Shown here in pieces: positions 55,701 through 64,000 of a DNA stretch of 64,000 nt. Made by a program: the position numbers and the translations under genes. Location: assembly GCA_023053575.1 (NCBI GenBank), contig JAKZAP010000018.1, positions 8,556,001 to 8,620,000 of the forward strand. Reading direction: 5' to 3'. This DNA comes from Branchinecta lynchi. Lineage: Eukaryota; Arthropoda; Branchiopoda; Anostraca; Branchinectidae. Numbering within the stretch: the stretch's first letter is position 1; every line of letters starts with the position of its first letter. The notes under the pieces are model-generated. The model saw nothing but the letters and a program-made list of their open reading frames with translations. It was not told the DNA's origin and searched no databases.

Positions 55701-58700
55701 GTTCTAGTAAAGACTGATGACCTTGGAACTGTTGCCGTAGCAGGTAATTCCTTTCAGTCATTTTAAATTGAAGCGTGGAGCAAATAAGCATTATTGTGCA
55801 GAATTCGTCCGTAGTTGTTCAGGTTGGTAGAACTTCGAGCACCGGTAGCCAACTGTTTTGACGAAAAATCGCGCCGCTTCGCGCCGACTCGGTTATTTTT
55901 TAACGACTGGCCGACAGCATTGGGGGGGGGGGGCGCCCCCCCCCCCTCCCCCCCAGTCGTGACGCCCCTGGGCAACTGGACTCCACTGCATCCCATGCGA
56001 GCTTCAATCAACGTTAGCCCCCTCTTCGTATTTTAATGGCATTTTCCCTTCGGCCAAGTGCAAAACAGCGATCGCAGTTTCTGACTTTCTGACTGACTTA
56101 AGAATAGTCGCTTCCCCCATCCGACCATCGTGAAGGGATGTGGAATCCTGAATCTAGTGGCATTTAACTTTTGAACAGGTGATCGGATTTGAATGAAATT
56201 TGGCAAGTGGAAAGAGCTATTATCTCAGATGTTCCATATCAAGTCCGGATCCGATCCGATACTTGTGGGGGTATGCAATTTTTGAAACGCTTAGAGTCGA
56301 GGGGATTGGGAAAGAACTTGGTTGGGAGGACAAGCATTACGCCCAGATACGTAATTGACGGGGCCAGATCGTATTGTGGCTCTGTGGGAGGAACTGGAGG
56401 GGGTTTCCGGAATTCCGGTGATCGCGAGTTAGAATAGTTCCAGATGTGCTAAGGACGATGAAACTTTGCAGGCATATTAGTGACCCGACCAAATTGACTT
56501 AATAACACAATGCCCTAGGAAAACTTGCGTTCCTGGATTTGACCATTTCTGGGGGAGTGAGGGAAGGGGAATACGAAATTGACTTCCGTAAGTTGCGAAC
56601 GGGTGGTCTGATTCAAGTGAAACTTAATGGATGTTAAGAACTGATGAAAAGACAGGCAAAAACAAGCGTTCTAACCTCATGCGGCCACGGTTGGGGGACT
56701 TAGAGGTGGGGGGGGGGGGCTGCGGAAACTTTCGACACAAAAAACAAACGGGTGGAAGGAATGGGATGCAAGTTGGGCAGTACCGTTTTTATGCGGCCTA
56801 GATCTGTTATTTGTCATCCGGACCGGATCCGGCCATGGTAGGTGGGTTTAGCGGGAACTTGAAATTTGCAGATATTTCAATTTATTTAATAATAAAGCAA
56901 AACATATCTCTCGTGGGCAGAGCCCAAATACGATGTTTTTGTAGTCATAAACAGAGATAAAATAAGTTGTCAATACATAATTAAAAATAAAATAAAAATA
57001 ACAAGGCAGATAATGCTAAAGATCATTGTACTGCTTTACGAAGCTAGGCACAAAGCTTCTACTGTAGCGCATAGTGTTACAGTAGATTGGGGTCAGTTTG
57101 GGAACCTTTTCAGCCACTTCTCGGGGGGGACGAGATCTTACAGGAACAAAGGGTGGGGGAATGAATGAATGGTACATGGGGTGCTGGAGAAGGGAGGAGC
57201 CAAAGTTGCGGCATAGTTTTCCGCGGCGGGAAGAAAGGGATTCAATTTTAAATTCTTTGAGGTAAAAAGAGTATGGTAGGGGGGAACCACCATAGATAAT
57301 TTGCAGCGATCTCTTCTGAACTCGCTCTATTGTATCAGTTTCACCTTGGGTAAGAGCAAAGTGCCAAACCGGACAAGCACATAGGCTATGCTCCGATTCC
57401 ATTCAGACTTGATGGGCGGGACGAGTAGATGTCAGAGATGAGACTTTTATGCTTTCAAGTCGAATTCGGCCACAGTAAGGGATTCCAGAAACTGTTGCTC
57501 GTATAGCGGTTAAACGAGTGCAATTGTTAAACGAAACTTAGAATGTAGAGAGAGCATATGCCCTAGAATACAAAACTTAGGTCAGAACCGGACCCGACCA
57601 CGGGAGGGGGGGGGGGGGGTACCGGAAGAAATAGAAAACCGTGATTTTTTGGTTTTTTATCAGCTAATTATCCCTCTAGGATGATGTGCGAGGGATAAAT
57701 ATAAATTCGGATATTTCGGTTGCACTTTCGGCAAACTGTCCTCAGCGAAAAAAAAAACACAAAAAAACTAAATCATAAAATCCAACAGAAAAACGATGCG
57801 GATTGAACGACAAACAAATTCAAATAAAATAACGAATATTAAAATGTGCGTGTTAAAAGTGTATATGTACAAATCTGTGATTATTTTACAATTCTGAATT
57901 CTGTGTCTATTTACAATTTAGCAATTCCCTGGGAAAGCGCAGAGGCTTTCACCAAGCACTTATATAATCCTTCGTTTTTCCCATAACCATACAAATAATT
58001 TCACCAAACTGGTGAAATTATTCAGGGGAATTGGTAGTGGGGTACCGGAATTTTCCAAGAAATGCTCAGGTTCGAGTGAAAATTGATAGGTGGTAAGACA
58101 AAATCCTTTCGATGATCCATTCACGAGGCCACGGCAGGGGGAGTTGGAGGGAGGTACCGGAAATCGTGTGTAGGGATCAAACGAGTGGATTTATTGGGCT
58201 GAAGCTTGGAAGTTAGAACAGTCATTTACCCCAGGTGATCCGAGGCGATGCGGGAAATGCTGAGACTTGAGCGAAACTACATATCCTATTTCCCGGTTCG
58301 AACCGCATTTTTGGATGGCGGATGTATTTTTGTCTATTTTCGCCTACTCGTAACAAGGGCATTACCTCGTAGCCCTTCTTTGAATGAGCAAACTGTTTTG
58401 CAGTTTACATTTTTTCAGAGAGGGTATTACCTTAGAATACCTTAGAAAAAAATTATGTATTCTTGTCGACGAATATTTTTTTTAGTATTCTCTCGTGTTT
58501 GTGTAGCTGGGTTTCACGAGGACTTCTGGACGCTTGGTGGATCTTCTAGGCCCGAACATCGTCCACTTTTTCTTCCATAGTTTAAAGTTGGAAGCCTTTC
58601 AGTTTCAGTTTATTCCAAATATCAACACATATCGTGGCTTGGGGCCAAATGGCGTGTTGAATACGTCAATAGGCATGAAGGCAAATGAATAATGTCTGTC

Positions 58701-59850
58701 ATAATATCAAGATAAGTAATTCAAACTGAAAATGGCCTAACACAAAAACATAAAAGTGAGACACACAAGAATGACAAAACCTCTTTGTTGAAAATATGAA
58801 CAAATTTAGGGATAAAACTACTTCGGTACCGCTCCGTACGGTAGTAACGGGGTTCTAGCTTGGGTATTCGCTCCGCACACGCTCTTTGCGGTCGCAAACG
58901 TTGAGGTTGGAAGAGAGGCGGCAGAAGGGAGCGGAAGGAGGGGTTCTGTAGGGACTTCATACCGAAATCTCTGCACAGCCTCTCCCGTCTATGATGGAGG
59001 GTCTCAAGTTTAAAATGATTTAAAAGAAAACAATAAGGCATTTTAGGTCCTCTGTATATAATTCTGAGAGCACGTTTCTGTACACTTTTAATGGAATCTT
59101 TATCCTCTTTTGTCAGAGCACAGTGCCAAACCGGACATGCATATTCAAGTAGACTTCGGACAAACATACACAATGGATTAATCAATACCTTTACTTATGC
59201 CTTTACATATGCAGTCTGACGTTTAATACCTTTACCTATGCAGTCTCACGTTTAAGGGAACATCGAAACCTTCGTATCTCCCAGTAGTATTTTGACTTTG
59301 TCACTACCAGACGAACTCGTACGCTTACCTGTAGTAACGACCGGTTGTGTTATATTCAAGTTGTCTGGCAGAGATGCTGTTGGTACACTTGATTGATTAA
59401 TATTAATTTAATTCATTTTTTATATAATTAATATACAATTAATCAGGTATATCTTTAATTGATCTCAATTTCATACTGTATTTTATTTCATAAAAAAAAA
59501 AAAAATCATTTTGGGCCAAATTTTTATACAATTCTTTCTTAGATAACGCCCTTGAAAACTTTTTAAGAAAGTTTTTTTTCTTTGACTATGCTAACTCGAG
59601 CTGTTTTTTTTTTCAAGATGTTACGAGTAAACCTTTAACCTTCTTAGGTGACATCTTTGAAAGAATGGAGGATATTTTCGACCCGTCCATCTGGCGGTCT
59701 GCCGGCAGCATTGATCCTGAGCGACAAGAAAGAAGCCGAGACAAGATCATATCCATAGCGAACTACATCATACCAGGCCATGGACAAATGTTCATGGTTA
59801 CCGACCAAATGAGGAAAGAGCTTAAAAAGCAGGCTAGCAGGAACACGTAA
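52476..59850 (+). CDS. MBLAC1: MBLAC1-like metallo-beta-lactamase-fold hydrolase (3 exons; 5' end unresolved)
   Basis: Exons 52476-52796, 55627-55743 and 59648-59850 (phases 1-1, 1-1, 1-stop) encode about 212 residues. They open at the first MBL beta-strand (YQVEVLHIGY; human YSVVVLLQGY) and end at TAA 59848-59850. All metal-site elements are present: STHGHSDHIGN (HxHxDH), PTPGHTADD (third His), VAVAGDIFE (bridging Asp) and IPGHGQMF (last His). Human MBLAC1 is a two-zinc hydrolase reported to cleave replication-dependent histone pre-mRNA; the C. elegans relative swip-10 affects dopamine signalling. Human MBLAC1 is 266 residues with about 18 before the first strand, so roughly 15-20 N-terminal residues are missing. 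It lies 3.1 kb downstream of the SERGEF-like gene on the same strand in a compatible phase. Confidence 0.88.
52978..53120. mobile_element. CACTGTAAAAAG MITE, copy 3 (degenerate ends)
   Basis: AAAAAGTTTCTCCGAGTAAG then GGGATTAATCTTATATC and complement arms, ending AATACTGTAAGA. Confidence 0.65.
53422..55020. mobile_element. AGAGCGTGTTCC MITE, copy 5, split by a hAT-like insertion
   Basis: Left AGAGCGTGTTCCACCCTTCT at 53422; right GGGTGGAACACACTC ending at 55020. The host sequence is interrupted at 53453-54746. Confidence 0.8.
53453..54746. mobile_element. 1294-bp hAT-like element with CAGGGGCGTCGCTA ends
   Basis: Ends CAGGGGCGTCGCTAGC and GATAGCGACGCCCATG; duplication ATAGTAA at 53446-53452 and 54747-54753 (8 bp if the first C is counted in the duplication). 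The interior has G and C runs (53484, 54507, 54697) and no transposase. Confidence 0.85.
55627..55743 (+). CDS. MBLAC1: MBLAC1-like exon 2 (PGH motif)
   Basis: Acceptor ACATTTTCAG, donor GTAATTCC at 55744; 117 bases, phase 1 to 1. Encodes YIIDGDRLQILPTPGHTADD and VTVLVKTDDLGTVAVAG, matching human LEVWATPGHGGQRDVSVVV and GTVVVAGDVFE. The His of PGH is a zinc ligand in this family. Confidence 0.9.
55840..55975. repeat. Small poly-G/poly-C hairpin repeat (hAT-end-like)
   Basis: GAAAAATCGCGCCGCTTCGC, a G run, a C run, then GTCGTGACGCCCCTG. Flanks GCCAACTG and GGCAACTG are a possible duplication. The AAATCGCGGCGCTTCGCGC block also occurs at 60450 and, inverted, at 51155. Confidence 0.5.
56100..56870. 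repeat. G-rich 'AAGTTTCAT' repeat cluster
   Basis: Inverted-orientation units with a G run at 56709. Confidence 0.65.
56885..57402 (-). pseudogene. LINE 3' end: RT C-terminal fragment plus 3' UTR
   Basis: The frame 57402-57016 encodes CPVWHFALTQGETDTIERVQ, then KRSLQIIYGG, RRGKLCRNFG and SFVPSFVKQYN. Related to the fragment at 58721-59185 (ACPVWH.ALT...VQKR.L.IIY.G). 5' truncated; the tail ends in TAAATAAATT. Confidence 0.75.
57540..58250. repeat. G-rich repeat units with partial foldback MITE
   Basis: GAAACTTAGAATG-type and GGGGTACCGGAA units, a G run at 57606, and the AAAACCGTGATTTT element fragment at 57625-57660. Confidence 0.5.
58600..59185 (-). pseudogene. LINE 3' end: RT C-terminal fragment plus 3' UTR
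   Basis: The frame 59185-58721 encodes FVRSLLEYACPVWHCALTKE, then SVQKRALRIIYRG, RRERLCRDFG and SFIPKFVHIFNKE, the RT thumb and connection tail of a Jockey/CR1-type LINE. Located in the last MBLAC1 intron, opposite strand. Confidence 0.78.
59648..59850 (+). CDS. MBLAC1: MBLAC1-like exon 3 (stop)
   Basis: Acceptor ACCTTCTTAG; 203 bases ending in TAA. Completes GDIFE (bridging Asp) and encodes DPERQERSRDKIISIANY and IPGHGQMFMV (last His ligand), matching human [27 protein letters not shown]. It ends with a short basic tail. A hAT-like element begins 69 bases after the stop, so the 3' UTR is short or transposon-derived. Confidence 0.9.
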
Positions 59851-59918
59851 AGCGACTCCTCTGTCCCTAGTCTAGTGAGGCTCGTGATATCAGGTCACAG
59901 ACAAACGTTGATGGTTAC

Positions 59919-60999
59919 CAGAGCAAAATAACACTTGGCCGTAGCGCCAAAACTCGAAAATATTGACACACACTCTAATAGCAGCGATACTAGCACCACT
60001 AGCGATGGAGAACGTCCCCACTGAAAATCATTCAGTCCAGCGTTGCCACTCTGCAGTAAAATTTTACTAGATCTAGTAAAAAAAAAAAAATCTAGTAAAT
60101 ATAGAGGATCTAGTAAAATTCCTTTGAATCTAGTAAAAAATCCCAATTTCTAGTAAAAAAAAAATGTCCAACCAGAAGCTGTGTCATTTTTCAGAAAAAA
60201 TTCTGAGGAAATGAACAGAGATATTTTCTTCAGAGATCCATTCTTGCTCCTCACTCTCTGCAGCTGGCCAAATACACATTCAGAGGCCAGAGCGACAATT
60301 CTCAATTTCGTCTGTTAACCAACCCAAGCATCAGAGGTTTTTGCTAGGTCTTTAGTACCCGATGAAAAAGAGCGAACCAGCTATTTTCAGAAAAATCGGC
60401 TTTTGTTAAGAGAATCTGACCTGTTTCAAGAAAAAACGACTGTCTTTAGAAAAATCGCGGCGCTTCGCGCAGATTGAAATTTTCTTTACCAGTTGGCGGA
60501 CAATATTGTACAAAATCAGTGCCTCAAAATTTAACTGTCTTTCGATGTATTTTTGTATTGTTGAAATATACTATGGGTTCCCCTAGTCAATGCATGTGCC
60601 GCGGCGATAGACGCGAAATTTTTTCGAGTTAGTAAATTTTATTAGGATCTAGTAAAAAAAATCTCTCGAATCTAGTAAACCTAATTTTGGTCGGGTGGCA
60701 ACACTGATTCAGTCGTTCACCAGAGCTGACTCCAATAACTTCATATTCTGAACGCTGCAAACAAATGATATAGCCTTTATCGTTTCCCTGCTGTGTGCAG
60801 ACAGCAACTTAGCTTTATTAGAGATTTCTGAGCCCGCAAGTTTATCTCGCGTTAAATGTCGCAAGCATAGTGGGCGACGCTACAAGTATGGCCCGTTTGC
60901 AAAGCATAGATCTTGTCGCTACTGTCTTGTGATATATTGCTCTGGTGTGCGTCAACATTGTCAAGTATTGGCGCTACCTCCTAGTGTTATTTTGCTCTG
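59919..60999. mobile_element. 1081-bp hAT-like element (CAGAGCAAAATAACAC ends), 8-bp TSD
   Basis: Ends CAGAGCAAAATAACACTTGG with GTAGCGCCAA inward, and TTGGCGCTACC then CTAGTGTTATTTTGCTCTG. Perfect duplication ATGGTTAC at 59911-59918 and 61000-61007. It starts 69 bases after the MBLAC1 stop codon and contains a second hAT-like element. Confidence 0.9.
60038..60706. mobile_element. 669-bp hAT-like element (CAGYGTTGCCAC ends), 8-bp TSD
   Basis: Ends CAGCGTTGCCACTC and GGGTGGCAACACTG; perfect duplication ATTCAGTC at 60030-60037 and 60707-60714. Sub-terminal tandem TCTAGTAAAA repeats occur on both sides (60070-60160 and 60635-60680). Confidence 0.9.
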
Positions 61000-61009
61000 A
61001 TGGTTACGG

Positions 61010-62090
61010 ACCAGCTTAAGAGGGTGGCTAGCTCGTAAGCCGCTTCTGGCGTTGACGCTACAACTCACTGCGTCAGAAACATGCATGTCGGGGTTTTATG
61101 TTAAAGGATCAAACGGGGTGGTGTACTTTAGATGCACTTATTTTACTTTAAAGGCACTGATTTGGAAGAGTTCTGCAAAACAACGTCCAGTGAACATGAA
61201 GCGTTTTTCATGAAGCCATATCTATTTATGATGCATCTTATTGTGGTTTATTCTGTGAGTGTACCATGTGTTTACAAAAAAAAAAAGCTGCTTTGCCACT
61301 TAAACAAACAACAACAGCAGGTCTCAACAGCTGGGTTCCATAACAAAGAATTCAGACGGTCGAAACAGAACCATTTACAGACAATCGTCACGTGAAGAAA
61401 TAGATTGCATGACCGATAAATAGACTGATTTTACGTTCTTGCAATCTGTTATTTGTCGCCGGATTGCTGGATTGTCGCCGGATAGCTGGACTATTTTGAT
61501 TTCTGCTATAAAACCGCCCGGTCTCGCGGTGGTAGCCGTGTGCGTCAAAGTGCATGGTACTCGTCACAGAGGACGCAGTATCGATCCCGTTTCGGCCCGT
61601 CACCATTTTGCTTCAGAACAAAAGTGCCTTGGGACTGAGGGTTCGTTCCCCCTAAGAGCCCTAAACCTTTTTGCTCCCATACCAGACCATAAAAGCCGCT
61701 TCTAAAAAGCGATTCCCGCAATAGATGGCGATGCTGGCCAGCTGTGCGTTTGTATCCTGAAATCTCGTGTGGAAATCTTCAGGTGAGGAATTATAGGAAT
61801 CTTAGCAAACTTGCATACAGTTTGAGGGTTGCTGCGGGATTCCGCAATTACTTTCCAGTGGGTGAACCAGATCGTGAAAACATAAGAGGATTATGTTGTT
61901 CTCGTCTCGCGGATACACTTTTCAAAAAGCAAAGCGAGAATCCGCCGAGCGCAAGAACAAACGGAAATTCGTCGAGCGGGTGACTGTTGAAAGAAATTCC
62001 ATTCCACAGGCAAGCGACCTTGTCGAACAGCTCGGGGAGCTACGTCATATTTCGTTTAATTTTAATAGCTGCTTCTCGTGCGCAAGCTCT
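61010..62090. other. 3' flank; SINE-like block at 61515-61600
   Basis: GCCCGGTCTCGCGGTGGTAG and GCAGTATCGATCCCGTTTCG resemble tRNA-derived A and B boxes, weakly. 61925-61970 is the block shared with 24750-24795. No gene recognised. Confidence 0.35.
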
Positions 62091-63520
62091 TTTTGGGATC
62101 CCAAAACGTAAGTGGAGGGATACCTATGACATCGTAAAAGTTGTCCGTCCGTCCGTCCATCTGTAAGCACGATAACTCTCGAAGGGACTGAGATATTTTG
62201 ATGTATGAGGATTGTTTGGGTCAAGGGTAAGGTCGAGTTCGTAGATGGGCTCTGTAGCCCTATATTTGGGGGTGGGGGAGGGGGTTCAATTTAAGGGGCA
62301 AACAAAATATTTTTAAACAGCTAATGTGATAGTCGATTATGGGGTAAGGAGACATGCTGAGCACGATGGTGACAATCATTTTCTTGCTGGACGATGGTGA
62401 AAACCATTTTGTCATCGGACAAGTAGTTCGCCCGGAATCCGGCCAAAACCGGAAAGTTTGTTGAAAGTAAAGGTTTTATTTGAAGTTGATTAGATGTTCG
62501 ATTTCGGGGTAGGAAGACATGCTGAAGACGATGGTGAAAACTATTTTCTCGACGGATAAGTATTTCGCCCGGAATCCGGCCCAAACCGGAAAGTTTGTTG
62601 AAAGTAAAAGTTTTATTTGAAATTGATTAGATGTTCGATTTAGGGGTAGGAAGACATGCTGAAGACGATGGTGAAAACTATTTTCTGGACGGACAAGTAT
62701 TTCGCCCGGAATCCGGCCCAAACCGGAAAGTTTGTTGAAAGTAAAAGTTTTATTTGAAGTTGATTTAATGTTCGATTTAGAGGTAGGGAGACATGCTGAG
62801 ACGATGGTGAAAACTATTTTCTCGACGGACAAGTATTTCGACCGGAATCCGGCCCAAACCGGAAAGTTTGTCAAAATTAAAAGTTTTATTTGGAGTTGAT
62901 TAGATGTTCAATTTATGGCAAGAAGACATGCTGAACACTTCTGTGAAAACAAGTTTCTACCCGGACGTGTAGTTCGTCCGGAATCCGGCCAAAACCGGAA
63001 AACTGTTGGAAGTCAAAGTTTTATTTCTAGTTGATTAGATAAGCGATTTAGGGGTAAGAAGAGATGCTGAGTCCCTGTATAACAATCGTATTTTACCCGG
63101 ACATATAGTTCGACCGGAATCCGGCTGGAATCGGAAAATTTGTCATAAGCTAAATTTCTATTTGAAGTTGATTAGATGTTCATTACTGGGGAAAGAAGAT
63201 ACCCTGATTTCGTCTTTGAGCTTTCTTTTTTCGCCGGACAAGTAGTTCGGGAGTTCGGCCGGAACCGGGAAATTGGCAGAAGTGGCAAGAAGTTTTCGTC
63301 AAAACAGATATGACTTATAGGGGTAAACACACATGCTGAATCCAAGTCTGAACTTGGTTTTATCAGGTGATTAGCTATTTGGCCTTTATCTGTTTCTGAA
63401 TTTTAATTGTAAAAATGTTCAAGGAGTCTGGCGAAGACTGGATCTGGCTAAGACAAGACCCAGTTGTCTGGATCAGATATTGAATTTTTGGGATCCCATC
63501 GAAACCTTTGGTCTTGTTAT
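62091..63520 (-). repeat. GGGATCCC-ended repeat family, longest regular array
   Basis: Inverted copy from TTTTTGGGATCCCAAAACG to CATCGAAACCTTTGGTCTTG. CCGGAATCCGG landmarks near 62430, 62570, 62707, 62844, 62981 and 63117 give a steady ~137-base period; the central three units are almost identical. Confidence 0.85.
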
Positions 63521-63689
63521 ATCACCAGTGTCTCTGGTCAGGGCTAGACCTAAATTTTGGTATTTGTATATCTCGAGAGCTTCTCTATAGTGCTGAACGA
63601 CACCTTTGTCATGAGAAATAAAATCAGCCTGGTCAAATTAAACAATGTGGTGTGGTTTGTCATACATGTGTTCAGCGAGGGCCGAGTGA

Positions 63690-64000
63690 ACAAGACCAAA
63701 GGTGTCGATGGGATCCCAAAAATCTAATATTTGATTCAGACAATTCGGTCTTGTCTTCGCCAGATCCAGTCTTCGCCAGGCTAATCATCAAAGAAAACCA
63801 AGTTCAGATATACCTCTATAAGCCATTTCTATTTTGACGATACTGACCGAGACTTCCTGCTTTACTTCTGCCAAGTTTCCGGTTTCGCGCGAATTCCGAG
63901 CGAACTACTAGTCCAGCAAAAAAAGAAAATTCACAAACGAATCCAGCCCTATAAAGAACACCTAATCAACTTGAAATAAAACTTTGACTTCAAAAAAAAT
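63690..64000 (+). repeat. GGGATCCC-ended repeat family, copy cut by window end
   Basis: Begins GACCAAAGGTGTCGATGGGA and runs off the window. It faces the 62091-63520 copy, separated by 170 bases. Confidence 0.8.

Noticed and set aside
62321..62874. Repeated minus-strand frames (FPVWAGFR-type)
   Set aside because: Direct translation of the ~137-bp array of the GGGATCCC family.

Overview
The window is animal nuclear DNA. Three conserved metazoan genes can be rebuilt exon by exon across GT-AG introns of 2 to 7.5 kb, and the rest is almost wall-to-wall transposon and repeat sequence with long poly-G/poly-C runs. It looks like a repeat-rich invertebrate genome. I cannot name the phylum from sequence alone; an arthropod or other protostome would fit but is a guess. 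There are no prokaryotic features such as operons or Shine-Dalgarno starts.

Gene 1, minus strand, 28898 down to 8301: a PABIR/FAM122-family protein (inhibitor of PP2A-B55). Five coding exons join in frame into a complete open reading frame of about 370 residues with ATG and stop. Gene 2, plus strand, 33937-49389: a SERGEF/DelGEF-type RCC1-repeat protein. Five exons were found and the first short coding exon was not. Gene 3, plus strand, 52476-59850: an MBLAC1-type metallo-beta-lactamase-fold hydrolase, three exons, all zinc-ligand motifs present and a clear stop. Genes 1 and 2 are divergent; genes 2 and 3 run head to tail on the same strand.

The most interesting gene-level point is the junction between genes 2 and 3. 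The last RCC1 exon ends in a phase-1 donor, the first recognisable MBLAC1 exon begins with a phase-1 acceptor and has no start codon ahead of its first beta-strand, and no exon or obvious polyA signal was recognised between them apart from a possible 45-bp in-frame exon (52220-52264). Either the locus makes an RCC1-MBL fusion, or MBLAC1 has its own upstream leader exon. In the second case a leader ending in A would create the ATG across the splice junction.

Layout of the rest. 1-8300: a reverse-transcriptase fragment, two short elements with CAGTC ends, G-rich repeats and a small hAT-like element. 8300-28900: introns of gene 1, filled with a GGGATCCC-ended repeat family carrying ~137-bp arrays, AGAGCGTGTTCC MITEs, and an inverted pair of 17-bp minisatellites. 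28900-33900: intergenic, with a 701-bp foldback element and two MITEs. 34300-59650: introns of genes 2 and 3 with LINE 3' ends, polyC clusters and several nested insertions. 59850-64000: a hAT-like element inside another, just past the MBLAC1 stop codon, then inverted copies of the GGGATCCC family. Ten insertions have readable 7-8-bp target-site duplications and matched termini but no transposase, so the window records repeated mobilisation of non-autonomous hAT-like elements.
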